A stretch of 64,000 nucleotides of DNA from Mongoliibacter ruber (GTDB lineage Bacteria; Bacteroidota; Bacteroidia; Cytophagales; Cyclobacteriaceae). The DNA lies in NCBI RefSeq assembly GCF_003003005.1, contig NZ_PVTR01000001.1, positions 551,913 to 615,912 on the forward strand. Direction: 5' to 3'. The notes below the pieces were generated by a model. It did not search any database and was not told the origin of the DNA. It saw only the letters and a program-made list of their open reading frames with translations. Position 1 is the first letter of the stretch. Every line of letters starts with the position of its first letter. Below are positions 17,101-25,815 of this stretch, piece after piece. The translations under genes were made by a program, and so were the position numbers.

Positions 17101-18483
17101 ATGGCTTTTTCTATTCACGAAAAAGAGGATACCATAGTCGCTTTGGCGACACCTCAAGGCGTTGGCGCAATTGCAGTAATCAGACTTTCCGGTAAAGAAT
17201 CTATAAAGATCTGCAACAAAGTTTTCAAAGGTAAAAATCTGGAAAAACAGGAATCCCACACCATCCATTTCGGTACAATAAGAGATGGAGAGAGGGTGAT
17301 AGATGAAGTACTAGTGTCCTTATTTGTAGCCCCCAAATCTTTTACAAAAGAGAATGCTGTAGAAATTTCCACACATGGGTCTTCTTACATTGTCAATCAG
17401 GTCATCAAACTCCTTGTCAGAAATGGTGCACGCCCTGCAAAACCTGGGGAATTCACCCAAAGGGCATTCTTGAATGGTCAATTTGATTTGGCACAAGCTG
17501 AAGCAGTGGCAGACTTGATCCATTCAGATTCAGAAGCTTCACATCAAGCCGCTTTGAATCAGATGAGGGGTGGTTTTAGTGGTGAGATTTCCAAACTGAG
17601 AGCCGAACTGATACACTTTGCTTCGATGATAGAACTCGAACTTGATTTTACAGAAGAGGACGTAGAGTTTGCGAGCAGAGATGATTTGCGGGTTTTGGTA
17701 GAAAAATTACTCCGGGTAGTAGAACAACTGATCAGCAGTTTTGATTTGGGAAATGTCATCAAAAACGGCGTTCCCACCGTCATTGCAGGAAAACCAAATG
17801 CAGGAAAGTCAACCCTACTCAATGCATTACTCAATGAAGACAAGGCCATTGTTTCTGATATCGCAGGAACCACAAGGGACTTTATTGAAGATGAAATCAA
17901 TATTGGAGGAGTTATTTTTAGGTTTATTGACACTGCAGGCTTGAGAGAAACCACAGATACAATAGAAGCTATCGGTGTGAGCCGCACGCAAGAAAAAATG
18001 AAGACAGCTTCATTGATCCTTTACCTATTTGACTTGTCCGATACAGATATGGTAGAGATCAATAGAGACATAAATAAGCTTGAAAATCTTGGTGTTCCCT
18101 TTGTAAAAGTTGCCAATAAGACAGACAAGGCACAACCTACTTTTATTGAAGAATTAAAGGGGAAATATCCAGACACCATTTTTATTTCGGCTGGAAACAA
18201 AGAGAACTTAGACGCCTTGCGTGAGAGAGTGTTGGAATTGGTCAACCTGGATAAGTTTAAAACAGGAAATACAGTTGTAACCAATATCCGCCATTATGAT
18301 TCACTGATCAAAACGAGGGAATCCCTTTTGGATGTGTTGGGAGGCATAGAAAATGAGATCACCAATGATTTTATGGCTATGGATATTCGCAGGGCCTTAC
18401 ACTACCTAGGTGAAATCACCGGCGAGATCACAACAGATGATTTGCTGGCAAATATTTTTAGCAAGTTTTGCATCGGGAAGTAA
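17101..18483 (+). CDS. mnmE: tRNA uridine-5-carboxymethylaminomethyl modification GTPase
   Basis: 460 aa, full length. MnmE acts with MnmG to add the carboxymethylaminomethyl group at C5 of wobble U34 in certain tRNAs. It has an N-terminal tetrahydrofolate-binding domain (DTIVALATPQGVGAIAVIRLSG) and a central helical domain. The inserted G domain has G1 GKPNAGKSTLLN, G2 around GTTRDFIED, G3 DTAGLRE and G4 NKTD. It ends in the invariant C-terminal FCIGK with the catalytic Cys. The last 18 nt double as the attachment site of the integrated element downstream; the reading frame is intact. Confidence 0.97.
   Translation: MAFSIHEKEDTIVALATPQGVGAIAVIRLSGKESIKICNKVFKGKNLEKQESHTIHFGTIRDGERVIDEVLVSLFVAPKSFTKENAVEISTHGSSYIVNQVIKLLVRNGARPAKPGEFTQRAFLNGQFDLAQAEAVADLIHSDSEASHQAALNQMRGGFSGEISKLRAELIHFASMIELELDFTEEDVEFASRDDLRVLVEKLLRVVEQLISSFDLGNVIKNGVPTVIAGKPNAGKSTLLNALLNEDKAIVSDIAGTTRDFIEDEINIGGVIFRFIDTAGLRETTDTIEAIGVSRTQEKMKTASLILYLFDLSDTDMVEINRDINKLENLGVPFVKVANKTDKAQPTFIEELKGKYPDTIFISAGNKENLDALRERVLELVNLDKFKTGNTVVTNIRHYDSLIKTRESLLDVLGGIENEITNDFMAMDIRRALHYLGEITGEITTDDLLANIFSKFCIGK
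18466..18483 (+). repeat. attL-like direct repeat (mnmE 3' end)
   Basis: TTTTGCATCGGGAAGTAA encodes the FCIGK-stop end of MnmE. Its partner is at 26552-26569. Confidence 0.75.
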
Positions 18484-18528
18484 CCACCACAAATAAAGCA
18501 AATATAAAACACTCAAAAAACAATGTTT

Positions 18529-18550
18529 AAGCCCTATTTAAGGGCTTTTT
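18529..18550 (+). terminator. Terminator just inside the element's left end
   Basis: AAGCCC-tatttaa-GGGCTT followed by a T-run lies 46 nt after the mnmE stop. It probably ends the thioredoxin-mnmE transcript, although it belongs to the inserted DNA. Confidence 0.75.
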
Positions 18551-18594
18551 TTATGTATCTATATTACTGTTTATTTTGTCTTATTTTGTGTTGT

Positions 18595-18612
18595 TAGGTA
18601 CAAATTTGTACC
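18595..18612. promoter_or_regulatory. Perfect 16-bp palindrome and subterminal inverted repeat, left end
   Basis: GGTACAAATTTGTACC (18597-18612) is a perfect palindrome. TAGGTACAAAT (18595-18605) also appears inverted at the right end (26505-26515). Additional GTACC words follow at ~18621-18630 and GGTACA directly precedes the first start codon. It is a candidate recombinase arm-type site or operator. Confidence 0.5.
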
Positions 18613-18749
18613 TTTATTGTACCGATTTGAAAAGAGTGTTTTTTTTTGACTGATTTTGTACCCCAATTGGTTTACAAAGTTTACAAATTGTAACACTTTT
18701 AAACAGATTAGTACACTTTTAACAAGGCGAGAAATTTAAAAAAGGTACA

Positions 18750-19334
18750 ATGAGCAGTAACATACAGGTGCAGCGTATTTGTAAGCATTGCGGAACAGAA
18801 TTTACAGCCCGTACAACGGTTACAAATTACTGTTCTGATAAATGCAGCAAAGCAGCATACAAAGCCCGAAAACGAGCCGAAAAGGTGCAAAAGTCAACCA
18901 CCGAAACCAAGCAGATAAAAACACAACTTATTGAGGAACTGAAAGCAAAAGAGTTTTTGACTGTTACGGATGTTTCAAAATTAATAGGTTGTTCCCGGCA
19001 AAACATTTACAAGCTTATCCATACCGGAAAACTGAAAGCAACAAACATACTGGAAAAGAAAACCATTGTAAGACGTTGCGATCTTGACAAGCTTTTTAAA
19101 GAAGTACCTGAAATTGAAACCATACCCGAACAGCAAAAGCAGGTATTGAGCGAATGGAAGGAAGCAGGAGCGTTTGAAATTACCGACTGTTACACTATTA
19201 ACGAAGTACTGGAAAAATATAGCATTTCAGAAACAGCCTTACATAATCTTATCAAACGTGAAAGCATACCTAAAATAAAAAAGGGTTGGTATGCTTATGT
19301 ACCCAAACCTATAATTGACAAACTATTGATCTGA
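18750..19334 (+). CDS. Zinc-ribbon plus helix-turn-helix regulator of the element
   Basis: 194 aa. The N-terminal Cys pairs CKHC and YCSDKC (residues ~9-34) form a likely zinc ribbon. A MerR/excisionase-type HTH follows ([24 protein letters not shown], residues ~70-95), and then a second HTH-like segment ([23 protein letters not shown], ~150-172). The gene begins directly after an AAAGGTACA word related to the end palindromes, suggesting autoregulation or a directionality role. This is inference; the family is common next to recombinases in Bacteroidota elements. Confidence 0.75.
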   Translation: MSSNIQVQRICKHCGTEFTARTTVTNYCSDKCSKAAYKARKRAEKVQKSTTETKQIKTQLIEELKAKEFLTVTDVSKLIGCSRQNIYKLIHTGKLKATNILEKKTIVRRCDLDKLFKEVPEIETIPEQQKQVLSEWKEAGAFEITDCYTINEVLEKYSISETALHNLIKRESIPKIKKGWYAYVPKPIIDKLLI

Positions 19335-19365
19335 AAAAAATAAAGTTTGTTCAGACAGTACCAAA

Positions 19366-19380
19366 AGTAACTTTAGTAAC
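19366..19380 (+). promoter_or_regulatory. AGTAACTTTAGTAAC motif before the integrase
   Basis: This 15-mer 15 nt upstream of the integrase start occurs as its exact reverse complement at 23946-23960, and with one mismatch near 24818-24832, inside the replication-associated gene. It is followed by the AGCATAAAAGACA leader (19383-19395) that is also found just before the next gene (20541-20553). Confidence 0.4.
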
Positions 19381-19395
19381 TAAGCATAAAAGACA

Positions 19396-20532
19396 ATGGC
19401 AATCAAAGTAACATTAAGACAAAAGAAAATTAGCAAGGGACGGCAAAGCCTGTATTTGGATTTTTACCCGGCAATACCCCACCCTGAAACAGGCGACCCC
19501 ACACGAAGGGAGTTTTTAGGGCTTTATGTTTTTGAGAAACCGAAAACACCCATTGACAAACAGCACAATACCGACACCTTGAAAATAGGTGAAAGCATAC
19601 GCCAAAAACGAGAAAACTTTCTGAATAAGCCTGAAATTTACAGCGAGTACGAAAAAGAGCAGCTACGCAAAAAAGAATTGGGCGAACATTGTTTTGTTGA
19701 GTATTTCAGAAAATTAGCCAATAAACGCAAAGCAAGTAACCACGATAATTGGGTTTCAGCACTCAATTATATTGAAGCGTTTACCAAAGGTACTTTGAAG
19801 TTTGCCGATCTTAATGAAAGTTTTTTTGAAGATTTTAAAGAATACCTACTTACAACAAAAGACAATAAAAGAAAAACTACAATTTCACAAAATTCAGCCG
19901 TTTCGTACTTCAATAAGGTAAAAGCTGCGTTGAAACAAGCCTATAAAGACGGCATATTACAAAGCGACCTGAACGCTAAAATTGAATGTATAGAACCTCA
20001 AGAAATAATTAAACAAACACTTACTATTGAAGAACTTAACACACTTGCAAAAGCTGAATGTAAATACCCATTACTTAAAAAATACGTTTTATTTTCAGCC
20101 CTTACAGGCATGCCGTTTAAAGAAATGCAAAACCTTAATTGGGGACAAGTTGAGGTTTCAGAAACATTCGGAGTAAGAATAAAAATGATAAGGCAGAAAA
20201 CGGGTAAACCTTACCGTATCAATATTTCCGAACAGGCATACAGCATACTGGGTGAACGTAAAGAACCAACCGATAAAGTATTTGAAGGGTTAAACAATCG
20301 TGATAGGTATCATTTTTTCCCTTTGTGGCTTGCTGAAACTGGAATAAAAAAGGATATGACTTTTCACGATTTACGCCACACATACGGCTGTTTACAAATT
20401 GATGCAGGAACAGACATTTATACATTACAGGGAAATATGGGACACTCAACGCCCCGGCAAAGTATGATGTATGGAAAAATAAGCGATCAAAGAAAACGTG
20501 AAGCAGCCGACAAAATTAAATTAGACATGTAA
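19396..20532 (+). CDS. Tyrosine recombinase (integrase) lacking canonical ArgI
   Basis: 378 aa. It has an N-terminal arm-binding domain (~1-90), a SAM-like core-binding domain (~95-190) and a C-terminal catalytic domain (~205-378). Visible catalytic residues are Lys268 (RQKTGK), His324 and Arg327 (HDLRHT), His350 (GHST) and the nucleophile Tyr359 (SMMYGK). The usual TG(L/M)R motif reads TGMPFKE, so Pro240 stands where ArgI is expected. Loss of ArgI is known in IntDOT-type Bacteroides recombinases, which also tolerate mismatched crossover regions; that fits the imperfect att repeats here. It is presumed to integrate and excise this element at mnmE. Confidence 0.9.
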   Translation: MAIKVTLRQKKISKGRQSLYLDFYPAIPHPETGDPTRREFLGLYVFEKPKTPIDKQHNTDTLKIGESIRQKRENFLNKPEIYSEYEKEQLRKKELGEHCFVEYFRKLANKRKASNHDNWVSALNYIEAFTKGTLKFADLNESFFEDFKEYLLTTKDNKRKTTISQNSAVSYFNKVKAALKQAYKDGILQSDLNAKIECIEPQEIIKQTLTIEELNTLAKAECKYPLLKKYVLFSALTGMPFKEMQNLNWGQVEVSETFGVRIKMIRQKTGKPYRINISEQAYSILGERKEPTDKVFEGLNNRDRYHFFPLWLAETGIKKDMTFHDLRHTYGCLQIDAGTDIYTLQGNMGHSTPRQSMMYGKISDQRKREAADKIKLDM

Positions 20533-20554
20533 CCACCTAAAGCATAAAAGACAA

Positions 20555-21370
20555 ATGAATTATTTAGAAATAGTATTACAGGGGTATTTCAACGACAATA
20601 ACAGGGAGTTTTTAGAAAAATATTTTTGTAGGGAGTTTAAAAAAGCCGAAAAAGAACAGTTTTTTGAAGCATTTGAATTTTTTTCCGGTTGTTTCAAAGT
20701 TATTAAAAGTTGGGAGAAACATTTACAGGACAAAGTTTTTGAGCGGCAAAGAGAATTGCATTTAATGCTTAACCATGCAAAAAATGGTACACTTTCATAC
20801 GATTTAAAGGAAGGTGAAACCATTGAGCAAAAAAGAAATGAAGCAATAGAATATTGCGAAAAGGAACTCAAAGACGTTCGCCCGGATGGAATAGGTAGCC
20901 TTTCATTTACTGTACATTTACATTCATTGACAAACGGACTTATTGCCTACAATATGCCATACAATGAATTGTTGGAAATTAAACTAGCGATTTTAAAAGC
21001 ATTCAATAAAACCCAAACCGATATTGAACCGTTACCGCCTCAATCGATTGTTAAGCATAAACCTGAACTGAAAATTGACCAAATAGCCTTAAAATATGCT
21101 TATGAAGGTTTGCAAATAACAAGGGAAAACGGCAACGAAATAGCCAAAGAATACGGGCATAATTCAGGCGAAAAACTATTCCAAAGATTTACATACTTTT
21201 CAAGTTCAGCAAATAGGAAAGGGAAACCAAACCTTTGTACACCAAAGAAGCTTGGCAATAAAATAAGTCTGATTGAAAGCATTATTGAATTATTGCCCAC
21301 AGATAAGCAGGAACGGGCAAAAGATGAAGTTTCAATATTAAAAAAGATATACGAAGCAGAATATCAATAA
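20555..21370 (+). CDS. Unknown element protein
   Basis: 271 aa; not recognised. It is largely helical and Lys/Glu/Phe-rich, with no signal peptide. The C-terminal third (DQIALKYAYEGLQITRENGN..., SSSANRKGKPN) resembles a tail I associate with hypothetical proteins of Bacteroidota mobile elements, often beside integrases. Its start is preceded by the same 13-nt leader (AGCATAAAAGACA) as the integrase gene 22 nt upstream, implying joint expression. Confidence 0.6.
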   Translation: MNYLEIVLQGYFNDNNREFLEKYFCREFKKAEKEQFFEAFEFFSGCFKVIKSWEKHLQDKVFERQRELHLMLNHAKNGTLSYDLKEGETIEQKRNEAIEYCEKELKDVRPDGIGSLSFTVHLHSLTNGLIAYNMPYNELLEIKLAILKAFNKTQTDIEPLPPQSIVKHKPELKIDQIALKYAYEGLQITRENGNEIAKEYGHNSGEKLFQRFTYFSSSANRKGKPNLCTPKKLGNKISLIESIIELLPTDKQERAKDEVSILKKIYEAEYQ

Positions 21371-21375
21371 ACTTT

Positions 21376-21397
21376 GTAACTGGTTGTAACTGGTTAC
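21376..21397. promoter_or_regulatory. Tandem/palindromic GTAACTGGTT repeat
   Basis: GTAACTGGTT is directly repeated, and the second copy extends to GTAAC-TG-GTTAC, an inverted repeat. It lies in the 70-nt gap before the excisionase-like gene and is a candidate operator or Xis site. Confidence 0.4.
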
Positions 21398-21440
21398 CCA
21401 CTTTGCAACCGTGAAACCTTTGTGCAAGTAATTTAAAAAC

Positions 21441-21794
21441 TTGTACAAAATGAATAATCCATTTGAAGTAATTGAAGCAAGGTTAAGCAGTATTGAAAAC
21501 TTAATTCTCGACCTTAAACACAAACCCCAAACGGTTGAGCCCACCGACCAAACGGAGCAGCTTTTAACTATTCAGGAAGCAGCCGAATTTTTGAGCCTTA
21601 CAGTACCCACAATATACAGCAAGGTATCAAAAGGCGAATTGCCTGTAATGAAGCGAAGTAAACGCCTGTATTTTTCCCGTATTGAATTACTGCAATATCT
21701 CAAAGAAGGGCGAAAAAAGTCAAACGCTGAAATTGAGCAGGAAGCCAAAGCGTATTTGTTGAACAATAAGAAAGGGCTGAACAATGGAAAATAA
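21441..21794 (+). CDS. Excisionase-like helix-turn-helix protein
   Basis: 117 aa. A short coiled N-terminus (VIEARLSSIENLILDLK) precedes a MerR/Xis-family winged HTH (LLTIQEAAEFLSLTVPTIYSKVSKGELPVMKRSKRLYFSRIEL, given here only by its key parts: LTIQEAAEFL, PTIYSKVSKG, LYFSRIEL). This is the classic small DNA-binding protein beside tyrosine recombinases in Bacteroidota, where it acts as directionality factor or replication regulator. It overlaps the next gene by 11 nt. Confidence 0.85.
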   Translation: MYKMNNPFEVIEARLSSIENLILDLKHKPQTVEPTDQTEQLLTIQEAAEFLSLTVPTIYSKVSKGELPVMKRSKRLYFSRIELLQYLKEGRKKSNAEIEQEAKAYLLNNKKGLNNGK

Positions 21795-22101
21795 CCACCT
21801 GAACAGCCCTAAAGTAATTGTACATAAAAGACAGATTAAAGGTACTGTATTTCAGGTACAAATGAAAAGGGTATTTGCAGCCTTTTACAAGCAGCCCAAA
21901 ACTATGTTAATGGTTTCTTTTGAAACAGGTATTTTGAGGGCTAATATTTGTCGTTACGTTGCTGAATGGGAAAAAGAAAACTGTATTAAGGTAGTACGGA
22001 AAGGCATTTGCCTAATTTCAAAACACCGTGCAGGGTTTTACACCACCAACCCCCAATTGTTCCCGGCTATTGTCAAACCTTCAAATACTGTTAAGCTATG
22101 A
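21784..22101 (+). CDS. Small HTH-like element protein
   Basis: 105 aa. A winged-helix-like segment is visible (FAAFYKQPKTMLMVSFETGI, RANICRYVAEWEK, KVVRKGICLIS). The family is not identified with certainty, and it may act in regulation of the replication module. It overlaps both neighbours (11 nt upstream, 4 nt downstream), so the three genes from 21441 to 23690 are translationally coupled. Confidence 0.65.
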   Translation: MENNHLNSPKVIVHKRQIKGTVFQVQMKRVFAAFYKQPKTMLMVSFETGILRANICRYVAEWEKENCIKVVRKGICLISKHRAGFYTTNPQLFPAIVKPSNTVKL

Positions 22102-23690
22102 AACTGAACCCCGTATTTGATGACCTCACCAACCCGGCTACTATCTTAAACCACGTTGAGGAACTGAAAGAAAAAAGCGAAGCAGCAACCCCACATGCTA
22201 AAATATTACACCAACTTATTGAGCAAATTAAACCTTTGGATTTTGCAGCATTGGCATTTCCACAGGCTGAAAGCTTGCGTAAAGAATTGGCTGAATGTGA
22301 AAGAAAGTTTTGGGCAAAAGAAGGTAACGAGCAGCAACAAAAAGCCAACAAAGACAAATTGAACAGTATTCAAAAGCAATTGGATAACCTTAAATTGAAT
22401 ATAAAACACTTTTTAGTTTTATCAATTGAGAATACAATACAATTAGCTGAAAACAACCGTTGGGGCGTATGTAAAAACCATGATTTTATTTATCTGTATA
22501 ACGGTACGTTTTGGGCTGAACTTGACAAAGAAACATTTCAAAAGTTTTTAGGCGAAGCAGCGGAAAAAATGGGCGTTGCTAAATTCAATGCAAGGTTTTA
22601 CCATTTCAGGGAGCAGTTATTTAAACAATTTCTTGCAACGGCATATTTGCCCACACCTGAAAGCAAAAAAGATACGGTACTGATTAACCTACAAAACGGA
22701 ACGTTTGAAATAACCCCACAGGGTACAAAATTAAGACCGTTTGACCGTTCAGACTTCATTACCTACCAATTACCGTTTGAATACAACCCACAGGCAAAAG
22801 CACCATTATTTGAATCGTATTTAAACAAGGTATTACCCGACCCCGAACGCCAAAGGGTATTAGCTGAATATTTAGGTTTTGTATTCATTAAGCACGGGAG
22901 CAACACTCTAAAAGAGGAAAAAGCTTTAATACTTTACGGTACTGGAGCAAACGGGAAAAGCGTATTTTTTGAAATAGTTACTGCAATGTTTGGAAGGGAA
23001 AATGTAAGCAACTATTCATTACAAAGCTTAACAGAGGAAAAAGGATTTTACCGGGCAAAGATTAGCAATAAGTTAGTAAACTATGCAAGTGAAATTAGCG
23101 GAAAACTGGAAGCAAGTTTGTTTAAAAATTTGGTTTCAGGCGAACCCGTTGAAGCCTGTTTGAAGTACGGGCAACCGTTTACAATGACTGATTACGCAAA
23201 ATTTATATTCAATTGCAATGAGTTACCCAAAGACGTTGAACATACAAACGCTTATTTCAGACGGTTTTTAATCATTCCTTTTGATGTTACTATACCTGAA
23301 CACGAACAGGACAAAAACCTACATGCCAAAATAATTGAAAAGGAACTTTCTGGCGTATTCAATTGGGTATTGGCAGGGCTTAACAGATTATTGGAAGAAA
23401 GACGGTTTTCAAATTGTGAAGCAGCACTAAAAGCCGTTGAGCAATACAAAATTGAAAGCAATAGCGTTCAGATGTTTTTGATTGAAAACGAATACAAAAG
23501 CAGCACAACAAAATATAAACTAATTACAGAACTGTACCCGGATTACAGGGCTTTTTGTGGTGATGATGGAATACCACCATTTAAAAAGACCAATTTTTTA
23601 AAGCAGTTACGGGCGTTGGGTTTTGTGGTTGATAGGGTTTCGCAAAACAAATTAGCGGTATTTATTGAAGCCCCGGAGCAAGTTTTCTAA
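22098..23690 (+). CDS. D5/P4-type phage-plasmid primase-helicase
   Basis: 530 aa. The N-terminal ~200 residues are variable and partly coiled. Next come a D5_N-like region and a superfamily-3 helicase with Walker A GTGANGKS (residues 281-288), Walker B-like and motif C stretches (KFIFNCNELPK), and an Arg-finger region (NAYFRRFLIIPFD). The C-terminal winged-helix tail resembles P4-family proteins. It probably unwinds the element's origin. No separate AEP primase domain is seen at its N-terminus. The next gene may supply primase-related functions. Confidence 0.9.
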   Translation: MKLNPVFDDLTNPATILNHVEELKEKSEAATPHAKILHQLIEQIKPLDFAALAFPQAESLRKELAECERKFWAKEGNEQQQKANKDKLNSIQKQLDNLKLNIKHFLVLSIENTIQLAENNRWGVCKNHDFIYLYNGTFWAELDKETFQKFLGEAAEKMGVAKFNARFYHFREQLFKQFLATAYLPTPESKKDTVLINLQNGTFEITPQGTKLRPFDRSDFITYQLPFEYNPQAKAPLFESYLNKVLPDPERQRVLAEYLGFVFIKHGSNTLKEEKALILYGTGANGKSVFFEIVTAMFGRENVSNYSLQSLTEEKGFYRAKISNKLVNYASEISGKLEASLFKNLVSGEPVEACLKYGQPFTMTDYAKFIFNCNELPKDVEHTNAYFRRFLIIPFDVTIPEHEQDKNLHAKIIEKELSGVFNWVLAGLNRLLEERRFSNCEAALKAVEQYKIESNSVQMFLIENEYKSSTTKYKLITELYPDYRAFCGDDGIPPFKKTNFLKQLRALGFVVDRVSQNKLAVFIEAPEQVF

Positions 23691-23711
23691 AGTCTTTAAA
23701 TTGGTTTATCA

Positions 23712-25157
23712 ATGACAAATGTAGATGAGCAACACCGTTACAAATTAGAAAAAGGCAGTAAAAAACACGTTTGCCCGGCATGCAATAGAAAAACCTTTGT
23801 ACTGTATATTGATACGGAAACGGGCGACTATTTGCCGGAACAGTACGGACGTTGCGACCGTGAAAGTAAATGTTCGTATAACCTCAACCCATATTTGGAC
23901 GGGTACGCAAAAGCAATTTGGGAGCAGGAACAAAAAGTTACTGGAGTTACTAAAGTTACTGTTATAAAACAAAAATATTTTCGCACTCAACCCAAACCAC
24001 AGCCCACACCTGAACCCGTACTTTTTGACTTTAACACCTTCAAACAAACATTAAAGCCTGAACGATATGAAAAGAACACGTTTATACAGAACCTGTTTTA
24101 CAGGGTGCAATTTCCCTTTGAAGTTGATGAGGTTACAAAGGTTGTTCAGTTGTACCGATTGGGGACGGTTGCAAATGGTTACAGAGCAGGGGCAAATACT
24201 TTTCCTTTTATTGATATAAGGGGCAATGTAAGAGCAGTTCAGGTAAAACAATTTGACGAACAGAACCACACCACAGGCACGGACTTTTTACACTCAATAA
24301 TTGAAAAACACCACACCCGAAACAATAAGCCGTTGCCTGAATGGTTGGAAGCATACACAAAGCAGGATAAACGAATTTCCTGTTTATTTGGCGAACACCT
24401 TTTAAGCAAATACCACAGCAACCCCGTTGCATTGGTTGAAGCCCCAAAAACAGCCGTTTACGGTACGTTGTACTTTGGTTTACCCCAAACGCCCAAAGAT
24501 CTTATTTGGTTAGCAGTTTACAATAAAAGCAGTTTTTCGTTTGATAAGGTTAAAGTATTGAAGGGACGTTTTGTTTATGTATTTCCCGACCTATCAAAAG
24601 ACGGTAACACCTTCAAAGAATGGGAAACAAAAGCAAAAGAATATGAAAGGCGTTTGCCCGGTACACGCTTTATATTTTCGGATTTACTGGAGCAATTAGC
24701 GCCTGAACGGGACAAAAACGAAGGCAACGACATTGCAGACTATTTGATAAAACAGGATTGGCGACTATTCAGAAAGCAGGATATACAGGAACAACCACCA
24801 CAGCCCGAACCTGAAAAAGTTACTAAAGTTATTAAAGTTACCCCCCAAAAAAACTTTATTTATTCACACGCCACACCATTACCAAAAGTTGAGGGATTCA
24901 AAACTGAACGAATTGAACACCCTATAAAAGGAAAGCCCCAAAACTGGAGCAATGAAATTGCAGAACTTGAAAAGTACTTTGCAGCCATTGAACCACCAAC
25001 CCAACCCGTAAAGCTGAACGGATGCGGCACAATATCAGATTTCCCACTATTCATTGAAACCCACTTTGCCACAGTAAAAGCGAACAACGGAAACAGAACC
25101 TATTTACCATACCTGAACCGATTACAGGAAATGAAACAAGTATTTACCATAAATTGA
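23712..25157 (+). CDS. Zinc-ribbon replication-associated protein (DUF6371/PG0870-like)
   Basis: 481 aa. The N-terminal zinc-binding part CPACNRKTF ... GRCDRESKCSYN (~residues 18-58) resembles primase zinc ribbons. The middle has a TOPRIM-like stretch (ALVEAPKTAVYG, FVYVFPDLSKDGNTF, NDIADYLI, ~250-355). VTKV-rich linkers at ~78-88 and ~370-380 separate modules. The layout matches DUF6371/PG0870-type proteins that follow D5 helicases in Bacteroidota elements. The VTKV linkers are encoded by GTTACTAAAGTTACT words shared with the integrase leader. It is probably a primase partner; this is inferred from context. Confidence 0.7.
   Translation: MTNVDEQHRYKLEKGSKKHVCPACNRKTFVLYIDTETGDYLPEQYGRCDRESKCSYNLNPYLDGYAKAIWEQEQKVTGVTKVTVIKQKYFRTQPKPQPTPEPVLFDFNTFKQTLKPERYEKNTFIQNLFYRVQFPFEVDEVTKVVQLYRLGTVANGYRAGANTFPFIDIRGNVRAVQVKQFDEQNHTTGTDFLHSIIEKHHTRNNKPLPEWLEAYTKQDKRISCLFGEHLLSKYHSNPVALVEAPKTAVYGTLYFGLPQTPKDLIWLAVYNKSSFSFDKVKVLKGRFVYVFPDLSKDGNTFKEWETKAKEYERRLPGTRFIFSDLLEQLAPERDKNEGNDIADYLIKQDWRLFRKQDIQEQPPQPEPEKVTKVIKVTPQKNFIYSHATPLPKVEGFKTERIEHPIKGKPQNWSNEIAELEKYFAAIEPPTQPVKLNGCGTISDFPLFIETHFATVKANNGNRTYLPYLNRLQEMKQVFTIN
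23946..23960. repeat. GTTACTAAAGTTACT iteron-like word inside the replication gene
   Basis: This is the exact reverse complement of 19366-19380. A one-mismatch copy lies near 24818-24832. In the gene it encodes V-T-K-V-T. Confidence 0.4.
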
Positions 25158-25164
25158 AATTGAT

Positions 25165-25761
25165 ATGAATACAAATGAAATTGAGACGCTTGAAAGTTAT
25201 TTCAAAACAGAAAATGAACATTGGAACGGTTACGCTTTAAAAACCATTCGTAAAGCATTGGAAAAGCAGCTATTCAGCGACTTTAACAAGCTTATGCAGT
25301 TGTATGAATTTAGTATAAACATTGCAAGCGAAAGCCACAGAGAAAAGCCCTTTGAAGGTTTGCAAATGATTATTTCAGAGTATGACAAAAACGAATTAAC
25401 CACCGAACAGAAAGTTTATTTACTGGAAGGTGTTTTTGAATATTTAGACCGTACAGATTTTGAAGGTTGGTACTCAAATGAAATTCAGGACTTAATGAAA
25501 AGTCAAATTACAGTTTACAACAATGAGTTGAAAAACAAAAAACCTGAATACAACAAACCATTGACCGGGAACATACGGGACACCTTGAAAGACTTAATGC
25601 AAAAGGAACTGGAGCAGCTACCTGAAACACTCAAAGGACTTGACCCTGTACAGCGTTTGAACATACTTTGTAAGCTTATGCCGTATGTACTACCAAAAAC
25701 AGAAAGTGTAAAGCATACATTGGGCGAACCTGAACCACCCAAAAAGAATTGGTTGGATTAA
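25165..25761 (+). CDS. Unknown element protein with DxxxRLxxLxKLxPYVLPK tail
   Basis: 198 aa, helical and cytoplasmic. The N-terminal 120 residues are not recognised. The last ~55 residues (LPETLKGLDPVQRLNILCK, LMPYVLPKTES) resemble the tail of some small-terminase-like or DUF5681-like phage and element proteins. That likeness is weak and does not prove a packaging role. It starts 7 nt after the previous stop, so it is in the same operon. Confidence 0.5.
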   Translation: MNTNEIETLESYFKTENEHWNGYALKTIRKALEKQLFSDFNKLMQLYEFSINIASESHREKPFEGLQMIISEYDKNELTTEQKVYLLEGVFEYLDRTDFEGWYSNEIQDLMKSQITVYNNELKNKKPEYNKPLTGNIRDTLKDLMQKELEQLPETLKGLDPVQRLNILCKLMPYVLPKTESVKHTLGEPEPPKKNWLD

Positions 25762-25815
25762 ACCGTTATTACCGAAAGTTCTTTAATTATTTAGGTTACG
25801 ATCAAAAAAAATAAA

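Noticed and set aside
17101..18483. mnmE disrupted by the integrated element
   Set aside because: The reading frame ends normally with FCIGK and its own stop; insertion is downstream of the coding sequence.
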